Below are positions 7,035-12,710 of a stretch of DNA of 13,167 bases, in pieces (position 1 is the stretch's first letter; each line of letters opens with the position of its first letter). The notes below the pieces were generated by a model. It saw only the letters and a program-made list of their open reading frames with translations. It was not told where the DNA came from and ran no database searches. The position numbers and the translations under genes are program-made. This DNA comes from Odoribacteraceae bacterium (GTDB taxonomy: Bacteria; Bacteroidota; Bacteroidia; Bacteroidales; Marinifilaceae): assembly GCA_031279175.1 (NCBI GenBank), contig JAITJA010000118.1, positions 1 through 13,167 on the forward strand, written 5' to 3'.

Positions 7035-8009
7035 ATGTACGCGATTGATGAACTTCGAGAGATGATCCGGGTAGAACTGGAAAGGAAAGAGTATGCCGGG
7101 GAACCGCGCTCGCTTTACGAGCCGATTATTTACATGCTGGAGGACGGCGGGAAGCGATTGCGCCCGCTGCTGGCCCTGCTGGCGTATAACCTCTACCGCG
7201 ATGACGTGGAGAAGGCCCTGAAGCCGGCTATCGGGATAGAGATTTTTCATAATTACACGCTGCTGCACGATGACGTGATGGATGACGCCAGCTTGAGACG
7301 GGGCCGACAGACCGTGCACAAGAAGTGGAACAGTAACGTGGCCATCCTCAGCGGTGACGCGGCCGCCGTCACGGCGTACAAGTATATCGAGTATTGCGAT
7401 GACAAGTACCTCCGCCGCGGTATCGACGGCTTTAACCAGGTGGCGCTGGACGTCTGCCGGGGACAACAGTACGACATGGAGTTCGAGACCCGCGATAACG
7501 TCTCCGAGGAAGAGTACCTGACGATGATCTACCTGAAGACTTCCGTGCTGATCGCCGGGAGTCTCCGGCACGGGGCGCTGATCGCCGGGGCGCCGGAGGA
7601 GGAGTACGCGGCATTGTACAAGATGGGCGGATACCTCGGACAGGCCTTCCAGTTGCAGGATGATTACCTGGACGCGTACGGTAACGTCAACGACTTCGGC
7701 AAGAATATCGGCGGGGATATCTTGATCAACAAGAAGAGCTACCTGCTGGTGAAGGCACTGGAGCTGGCGCGAGGCGAAACGCTGGAGGAGCTGCGCGGGT
7801 GGCTCGCCGCGCGGGATTTTGACCCGGCGCGGAAGATCGAGGCAGTAACCGCCATCTATAACCGCCTGGGCGTCGACGTGCTGGCGCGGCAGAAGATTAA
7901 CGAGTATATCGAGAAAGGAAACGAGATCCTCGAGGAGATCCGCGTGAAGGAAGAGTTCAAGGAGACCTTCCGGGAGGTGATCCGCGAGCTGGTGGGACGA
8001 AAGAAGTAA
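7035..8009 (+). CDS. Polyprenyl synthetase (short-chain trans-prenyl diphosphate synthase type)
   Basis: Condenses isopentenyl diphosphate with allylic diphosphates to make linear prenyl diphosphates for quinones, carrier lipids or other isoprenoids; cytoplasmic. The 324-residue protein has both aspartate-rich motifs, D79-D-V-M-D83 in LLHDDVMDDASLRRG and D209-D-Y-L-D213 in QLQDDYLDAYG, and the N-terminal GGKRLRP (38-44) that binds IPP. The first motif lacks the two-residue insertion of typical bacterial FPP synthases. An aromatic residue, Y74, lies five positions before it. By the rules known for this family that favours a short product (about C20) over the long quinone tails, but this is inference. 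It is followed at 24 bases by the dCMP deaminase gene, so an operon is likely. Confidence 0.9.
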   Translation: MYAIDELREMIRVELERKEYAGEPRSLYEPIIYMLEDGGKRLRPLLALLAYNLYRDDVEKALKPAIGIEIFHNYTLLHDDVMDDASLRRGRQTVHKKWNSNVAILSGDAAAVTAYKYIEYCDDKYLRRGIDGFNQVALDVCRGQQYDMEFETRDNVSEEEYLTMIYLKTSVLIAGSLRHGALIAGAPEEEYAALYKMGGYLGQAFQLQDDYLDAYGNVNDFGKNIGGDILINKKSYLLVKALELARGETLEELRGWLAARDFDPARKIEAVTAIYNRLGVDVLARQKINEYIEKGNEILEEIRVKEEFKETFREVIRELVGRKK

Positions 8010-8033
8010 CGCGGCCCCCTTAATATCGCGCGC

Positions 8034-8462
8034 ATGTCAAAACAATCACTACTGGATAGACGCTACCTGAGAATGGCCCGGATATGGGCGGAGAACTCCT
8101 ATTGCCGCCGACGGCAGGTGGGCGCGTTGCTCGTGCGCGACGGCGCGATTATCTCCGACGGCTATAACGGGACCCCCTCCGGCTTCGAGAACATCTGCGA
8201 GGACGAGGAAAATCACACGAAGCCCTATGTCCTGCACGCCGAGGCAAACGCGATCACGAAAGTCGCCAAGTCAAATAATAGCAGCCAGGGGGCTACACTC
8301 TACGTGACCTCCTCCCCCTGCATCGAGTGCGCCAAGTTGATCATACAGGCCGGCATCAAGCGCGTGGTCTACTCGGAGGACTACCGCAGCATCGACGGCG
8401 TGCTCCTGTTACGACAAGCCGGGATAGAGGTATTATTAATAGACTTAAATGAAACAGAATAG
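8034..8462 (+). CDS. dCMP deaminase (deoxycytidylate deaminase, ComEB-like)
   Basis: Zinc enzyme that deaminates dCMP to dUMP, the precursor of dTMP; cytoplasmic. The 142-residue protein has the zinc and catalytic motif H68-A-E70 and the second zinc motif P95-C96-I-E-C99 of the cytidine/deoxycytidylate deaminase fold. The N-terminal RRRQVGALLVRDGAIISDGYNGTPSG (pattern vGA-x-x-V and GYNGxPxG) is specific to dCMP deaminases rather than cytidine or guanine deaminases. The extra N-terminal cysteine C55 in ENICEDEEN lies where some members bind another metal. Length is normal for the family. It lies between the prenyl synthase and the S41 protease gene, overlapping the latter by 14 bases, so it is likely co-transcribed. 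Confidence 0.92.
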   Translation: MSKQSLLDRRYLRMARIWAENSYCRRRQVGALLVRDGAIISDGYNGTPSGFENICEDEENHTKPYVLHAEANAITKVAKSNNSSQGATLYVTSSPCIECAKLIIQAGIKRVVYSEDYRSIDGVLLLRQAGIEVLLIDLNETE

Positions 8463-10077
8463 TATGGACAAGAGAACTCTAAAGACCGTGATGACGCCCG
8501 TCGTGCTGGCGTTGGCGGTCGTGTTTGGGATAATGATCGCCCCTGCCGTGAAGCAGCAGCGGCAAGTAGCGGGCCGCGCTTTCCTGCCCGTCAACGGGAG
8601 CAAGCTGGACTGGATACTCGGCATGATCGCCCACTCGTACGTGGATAGCGTGGACGTCGCCCACCTCGAGGAGGACGTCGCGATCCCGGCCCTGTTGCAG
8701 GAACTGGACCCGCACACGGTCTATATCCCCGCGAAGGATATGCAGCGGACGAACGAGAGTATCATGGGCAACTTCGGGGGAATCGGCATACAATTCTACA
8801 AGTACAGGGATACCGTCGTCGTGATCAAGGTCGTGCCGGGTGGCCCGTCGGAGGCCATTGACGTTCGCGACGGCGACCGGATCGTACAGGTGGATGACTC
8901 TATCGTGGCGGGAAGGAAGATGTCCAGCGATAAGATCATGGGAATGATGAGAGGGGAGATCGGAACGGACGTCAGCCTGGTCATACACAGGACGGGTGAG
9001 GCAAACCCCGTCGTCAAGCAGATCACCCGGGGAAGTATCCCACTGAAGAGCGTCGAGGTGGCCTTCATGGCGAACGACACGACAGGCTATATCCGCGTCT
9101 CGATCTTCGACATGAACACGCTCGCGGAGATGAACCGTACCATCGCGGACCTGACCACCAGGGGCGCGCGAAAGCTCGTCATCGACCTCCGGGGGAACGA
9201 GGGGGGCGTGCTTAATATCGCCCTCAACATGCTGAACGAGTTCCTCGACGCCGACCGCCTCATGCTCTATACCCTCGGGAACGCCTCCCCGCGAAAGGAA
9301 TACCGCTCCACGGGACGGGGAAAGTACAAGGAGATCCAGCTCGCCGTGTTGATCGACGAGTTGAGCGCATCGGCCAGCGAGATCTTCGCCGGGGCCATAC
9401 AGGATAACGACAGGGGCGTGATCATCGGCCGGCGGTCCTTCGGCAAGGGACTGGTACAGGAGCAGCGACTGCTACCCGACGGGTCGGCGTTACGCCTCAC
9501 CGTGGCCCGCTATTACATCCCGTCGGGGCGATCCATCCAGCGGTCGTACGAGGGGGGAAAGGAGAAGTATTACGGCGAACTCGGCGAACGCGCGCAGCAC
9601 GGGGAGCTGCTGGAAAAGGATAGCATCGTCTTCGACGAGAACCTGAAGTTCTTTACCCTCGGGGGGAGGCCCGTCTACGGCGGGGGCGGGATCATGCCGG
9701 ATATCTTCGTCCCGGTGGACACGGCAGGAACTTCCGGCTATTTCTCGGATCTGATCCGGACGTCTTTCCTCTACGAGTTCACGATCGACTTCATGGACCG
9801 ACACCGCGCGAGGCTCGCCGGGAAAAAGGAGGTCAAGGAGATCCTCGACTACCTGAATGCCTATAACCTCGTCAACGATGTCGCGAACTACGCGGAGAAA
9901 CGAGGACTGAAACGCGACGAGGCGGGCATCAAGGCGTCGCGCGCGCTAATCGACAACCGCGCCAAGGCCTACATCGCCCGGCACGTCATGGACGACGCCG
10001 GATTCTTCCCCGTCTTCCTGCAACGCGACGACACCTTCGCCAAGGCACTGGAAAACATCTCCATTGAAAACATGTAG
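8449..10077 (+). CDS. S41 family C-terminal processing protease (CtpA/Prc-like)
   Basis: A 542-residue serine protease, anchored by an N-terminal hydrophobic segment (about 12-33) and facing the periplasm, where such enzymes trim or degrade proteins from the C-terminus. After a helical start, a PDZ domain (about 105-185, GNFGGIGIQFYKY then VVPGGPSEAIDVRDGDRIVQVDD) recognises substrate tails. The S41 core has DLRGNEGGVL (246-255), the catalytic S308 in ELSAS-AS-EI, and K333 in SFGKG. The 25-residue spacing equals that of the Ser-Lys dyad in E. coli Prc. The C-terminal 130 residues are less conserved. The start at 8449 lies inside the dCMP deaminase gene; ATG 8464, just after its stop, is an alternative. 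The 3' end overlaps the nuclease gene by 14 bases. Confidence 0.92.
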   Translation: MKQNSMDKRTLKTVMTPVVLALAVVFGIMIAPAVKQQRQVAGRAFLPVNGSKLDWILGMIAHSYVDSVDVAHLEEDVAIPALLQELDPHTVYIPAKDMQRTNESIMGNFGGIGIQFYKYRDTVVVIKVVPGGPSEAIDVRDGDRIVQVDDSIVAGRKMSSDKIMGMMRGEIGTDVSLVIHRTGEANPVVKQITRGSIPLKSVEVAFMANDTTGYIRVSIFDMNTLAEMNRTIADLTTRGARKLVIDLRGNEGGVLNIALNMLNEFLDADRLMLYTLGNASPRKEYRSTGRGKYKEIQLAVLIDELSASASEIFAGAIQDNDRGVIIGRRSFGKGLVQEQRLLPDGSALRLTVARYYIPSGRSIQRSYEGGKEKYYGELGERAQHGELLEKDSIVFDENLKFFTLGGRPVYGGGGIMPDIFVPVDTAGTSGYFSDLIRTSFLYEFTIDFMDRHRARLAGKKEVKEILDYLNAYNLVNDVANYAEKRGLKRDEAGIKASRALIDNRAKAYIARHVMDDAGFFPVFLQRDDTFAKALENISIENM

Positions 10078-10915
10078 GGGCCCCCTGCCGTCCCTCCTGC
10101 TGGCCCTCCTCTTCCTACCGGGGTACGGCCACGCGCGAGACAACCGGGACGAACTACTCCCGGCGGGAGAGGGAATCCTGGTCAGGCACGCGCGTTACGC
10201 GTTGGGTTATAATCCCTGTCACAAGCAAGCAAACTGGGTATACTACAAGCTCGCGGCAACGCCGGGGGAGGCCGTCAAGCGAACGAACGACTTCCGGGAA
10301 GATCCCCTGCTCGAGGGACTCTCCGCGTCCCCTGCCGACTACCTCCGGTCGGGATACGACCGCGGCCACCTCTGCCCGGCGGCGGACATGGCCTTCGACG
10401 AGCAAGCCATGAGCGAGACCTTCTACATGTCCAACATCTCGCCGCAAACCCCCGCCTTCAACCGGGGAATCTGGAAAAAAATAGAGGAAAAAGTAAGAAA
10501 AATGGCGGGCGACGACACCCTGCACGTGGTCACCGGCCCGCTCTTCCGCGACAACAAGGGGACGATCGGCGCGAATCGCGTTACCGTCCCCGGTTTCTTT
10601 TACAAGCTGTTCTACTCGCCGGCGAGGAGGCAGATGGTCGCCTTCCTCGCGCCAAACGAGCGAGGCGACCGGCCGCCGGAGGGATACCTCGTGCCCGTGG
10701 ACAGCGTCGAGACGTGGACGGGGATTGACTTCTTCCCCCTGCTGCCCGACGATCTCGAGCGGGAGCTGGAGGCCGCCGTTCCCCTTGCCGTTCCCCTTGC
10801 TGGCACTCCTGCCGTTCCCCCTCCCGTTCCCCTCCTCGCGTCGCTATTCGCGATATTAATACTCGTGATCCTGTTATTCATCTACACCTCCCGCTGGTCG
10901 CGTCGTCGACGCTGA
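10064..10915 (+). CDS. DNA/RNA non-specific endonuclease with C-terminal membrane anchor
   Basis: A 283-residue nuclease of the NUC (beta-beta-alpha metal) family, which cuts single- and double-stranded nucleic acids. The core shows D99-R-G-H102 in YDRGHLCPAAD, where H102 is the expected general base. It is followed by MSNISPQTPAFNRGIW (122-137) with N133 as the likely metal ligand and E141 downstream. Residues 1-24 form a signal peptide. The start is TTG at 10064, with GGAAAA upstream; no ATG fits, and the signal peptide requires this start or one very near it. Unusually, the core is followed by a Pro/Val-rich linker (238-257), one hydrophobic span (about 257-274) and a tail ending R-W-S-R-R-R-R. 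The enzyme is therefore probably held in the inner membrane facing the periplasm, or processed there. It overlaps the S41 gene by 14 bases. Confidence 0.87.
   Translation: MKTCRGPLPSLLLALLFLPGYGHARDNRDELLPAGEGILVRHARYALGYNPCHKQANWVYYKLAATPGEAVKRTNDFREDPLLEGLSASPADYLRSGYDRGHLCPAADMAFDEQAMSETFYMSNISPQTPAFNRGIWKKIEEKVRKMAGDDTLHVVTGPLFRDNKGTIGANRVTVPGFFYKLFYSPARRQMVAFLAPNERGDRPPEGYLVPVDSVETWTGIDFFPLLPDDLERELEAAVPLAVPLAGTPAVPPPVPLLASLFAILILVILLFIYTSRWSRRRR
10775..10834 (+). repeat. 12-bp in-frame minisatellite in the nuclease linker
   Basis: Five contiguous 12-base units: GCCGTTCCCCTT twice, a diverged unit, GCCGTTCCCCCT and CCCGTTCCCCTC. They encode A-V-P-L, A-V-P-L, A-G-T-P, A-V-P-P and P-V-P-L (residues 238-257), a flexible linker before the membrane span. 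Unit number could vary between strains without breaking the frame. Confidence 0.85.
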
Positions 10916-11437
10916 TCACTCCTCCAGTAGTCGTTCGATGACCGCGATCATCTCCGCGAACTCCTTCTTGTCATACAGGCGGGTGAGGAAAGCGATCTTC
11001 CCCTTCTTGTCGATGATCACGTTACGGGTGACGCCGGCCCCTCGCGCGGCCACGGAATAGAAAGCCTTCCCTTCCGGGTCCAGCAGCAGCGGGTAAGTAA
11101 TCTTCATCTCCCTGGCGAACTGCCCGGTCACCTCCATCGACTCCTTGAGGTCGATACCGTACAGCGCGAACCGCGGGTCTTCCTTGTGCTTTTGCCATAT
11201 ATCCCGCTCGATGTGGGGCATCTCCTGGCGGCACACCCCGCACCAGCTCGCCGTGAATTGCAGCATGACCACCTTCCCGCGCGTCTCCTCGAGCCGTTGC
11301 CGCGTCCCGTCGAGGAAAAGCAACTCGATAGCCGGGGCCGCGTCCCCCACCTTCACGACATACCCGCGGTCATCGTCTTGTGCCGTCGCGCGCCACCCGG
11401 TGACCGCGAGAGCGATTAAAAACATCATTTTCTTCAT
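10916..11437 (-). CDS. TlpA/ResA-like thioredoxin-fold redoxin, exported
   Basis: A 173-residue periplasmic thioredoxin-fold protein. Residues 1-20 (MKK start, hydrophobic core, ending RATAQ) form a signal peptide. The fold carries the redox pair in W-C66-G-V-C69-R-Q-E-M-P and the AlkC/TlpA-type opening VGDAAPAIELLFLDG (30-44). TlpA-like proteins reduce disulfides of exported partners, often for cytochrome maturation or stress defence; the partner here is unknown. Where TlpA proteins usually have a cis-proline loop, this one has GAGV-T-R-N-V-I-I-D (133-143), without proline. I chose ATG 11437 because AAGAG sits 9 bases upstream; 11446 (adding M-N-F) is possible. Upstream frame extension to 11587 crosses the PAP2 start and is rejected. 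Its stop codon abuts the nuclease stop. Confidence 0.88.
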   Translation of the reverse strand: MKKMMFLIALAVTGWRATAQDDDRGYVVKVGDAAPAIELLFLDGTRQRLEETRGKVVMLQFTASWCGVCRQEMPHIERDIWQKHKEDPRFALYGIDLKESMEVTGQFAREMKITYPLLLDPEGKAFYSVAARGAGVTRNVIIDKKGKIAFLTRLYDKKEFAEMIAVIERLLEE

Positions 11438-11456
11438 AAAATTCATCTCTTTCCCG

Positions 11457-11464
11457 CGAACGTA
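11457..11464 (-). promoter_or_regulatory. Promoter -7 box for the redoxin gene
   Basis: Read leftwards, TACGTTCG followed by CGGG, the same pattern as the boxes at 4240 and 11518. It starts 28 bases before the chosen ATG at 11437. A start at 11446 would leave an extremely short leader, which favours 11437. No TTG lies at the usual -33 distance. Confidence 0.42.
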
Positions 11465-11498
11465 CGAAATAATCTCACCTTCCCCGCGGCCCGTCGCG

Positions 11499-11530
11499 AA
11501 AATCACTAACAAAGCGCTACATTCGCGGCG
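11499..11530 (+). promoter_or_regulatory. Promoter-like block before the PAP2 gene (box 11518-11525)
   Basis: TACATTCG followed by CGGCG starts 34 bases before the GTG at 11552. Upstream stand AAAATCAC, six bases, and AGCGC, in the same order and spacing as at 2892-2923. The block lies between divergent genes, 62 bases from the redoxin start, so it could serve either direction. Confidence 0.45.
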
Positions 11531-11551
11531 TGTGTATTTAAAGTGTGATTC

Positions 11552-12331
11552 GTGAAAACCATGTATCCTTATCGTTATTACAAGCATGTCGTCCGCGTCA
11601 TCGCGTGGACGCTCATCGCGACGCTCTCCCCCCGCCCGGCGGTGGCGGCGAGCGATGACGGGCCGGGACGTTTCTCGCCCGCGTTCTCTTCAGGTCAACT
11701 CGTCGTGCCTGCCGCGCTCGTGGCCTACGGGACGATCGAGGCCATCGCTGCCTCCCGCGTCCACCTGTTGAACTATGCCGTCGGCCACGGGATTATCCTC
11801 CACCCGCCGGCCAAGATCCGCGCGAACGACTTCACGCAATATCTTCCCGCCGTCGCCGTCTACGCCCTGGACCTCGCCGGGATAAAGGGGAAACACTCCC
11901 GCGCGGAGAGAAACGCGCTGTTCGCCATGTCCGCGTTTTTCACGCTCGCGTCGGTGAACGCGCTCAAGTATACCACGCGGGAAGAACGCCCCGACAGGTC
12001 GGCCCGTAACTCTTTCCCCTCGGGACACACGGCGGTCGCCTTCGCGAGCGCGGAGTTCCTGTGGCAGGAGTACAAGGACGTCTCCATCTGGTATGGCATC
12101 GCCGGGTATATCGTCGCGACATTCACCGGCGCGTGCCGCGTGTACAATAACAAACACTGGGTGGGCGACGTTCTCGCCGGAGCCGGACTGGGCATGTTGA
12201 ATACAAAACTCGCCTACTGGCTCTACCCCTCTATACGAAACGCGCTCGAGAGAAAACGCGAGCCAATGATCTTTATCCGACCCTTCTTTAACGGGAAACA
12301 AGTGGGGGTCTCCTGCTCCCTGCGCCTCTAA
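11552..12331 (+). CDS. PAP2 family phosphatase, exported or membrane-bound
   Basis: A 259-residue phosphatidic-acid-phosphatase type 2 (vanadium-haloperoxidase fold) enzyme. All three family motifs are present: K139 with six residues then R146-P147, the P156-S-G-H159 motif with the catalytic histidine, and R196 with five residues then H202 and three then D206. The residue before R196 is cysteine (C195) where the consensus has serine. A hydrophobic N-terminal stretch (about 13-33, ending AVAAS) is a signal peptide or first span; further spans lie near 122-137 and 180-193. Relatives dephosphorylate lipid phosphates such as undecaprenyl diphosphate, or lipid A; the substrate is not determined here. 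The start is GTG 11552 (M-K-T-M) or ATG 11561. A TACATTCG box stands upstream. Confidence 0.88.
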   Translation: MKTMYPYRYYKHVVRVIAWTLIATLSPRPAVAASDDGPGRFSPAFSSGQLVVPAALVAYGTIEAIAASRVHLLNYAVGHGIILHPPAKIRANDFTQYLPAVAVYALDLAGIKGKHSRAERNALFAMSAFFTLASVNALKYTTREERPDRSARNSFPSGHTAVAFASAEFLWQEYKDVSIWYGIAGYIVATFTGACRVYNNKHWVGDVLAGAGLGMLNTKLAYWLYPSIRNALERKREPMIFIRPFFNGKQVGVSCSLRL

Positions 12332-12359
12332 ATCCTCGTGAAATCATGCTTTGTCGACC

Positions 12360-12674
12360 GTCGACAGGGCATTGTCGACCGTCTACAAAGCATTGTCGTC
12401 TGTCTACAAAGCATTGTCGACCGTCTACAAAGCATTGTCGACCGTCGACAGAGCATTGTCGTCTGTCGACAGAGCATTGTCGTCTGTCTACAAAGCATTG
12501 TCGTCTGTCGACAGAGCATTGTCGTCCGTCGACAGAGCATTGTCGTCTGTCGACAAAGCATTGTCGTCCGTCTACAGAGCATTGTCGTCCGTCGACAATG
12601 CCCTGTCGTCCGTCGACAATGCCCTGTCGTCTGTCGACAATGCCCTGTCGTCCGTCGACAATGCCCTGTCGGCG
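12360..12674. repeat. Array 2: 15 tandem 21-bp near-palindromes
   Basis: Fifteen gap-free units with exact 21-base period, plus a decayed half-unit at 12348-12359. A typical unit is GTCGACA, six central bases, TGTCGTC, and one base (T or C). Arms vary between GTCGACA and GTCTACA on the left and between TGTCGAC and TGTCGTC on the right. The central six bases are GGGCAT in the first unit, RAGCAT in the next ten, and ATGCCC in the last four (from 12591). Stems are 5 to 7 bp. Neighbouring units also pair across their junction as TGTCGAC-C-GTCGACA. No reading frame on either strand meets a stop inside the array. It fills almost the whole gap between the convergent PAP2 and glutamine synthetase genes. 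Confidence 0.95.
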
Positions 12675-12710
12675 ACCGGTCATGCAAGGTTTTTCGTTAA
12701 TCCCTGGGGG

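Noticed and set aside
5907..7571. 554-residue minus-strand frame opposite the esterase and prenyl synthase genes
   Set aside because: Antisense shadow: no domain, biased composition, and both plus-strand genes have complete catalytic motifs.
3159..12674. CRISPR array for either 21-bp repeat region
   Set aside because: The repeats are contiguous with no variable spacers between them, and no cas genes are in the window.
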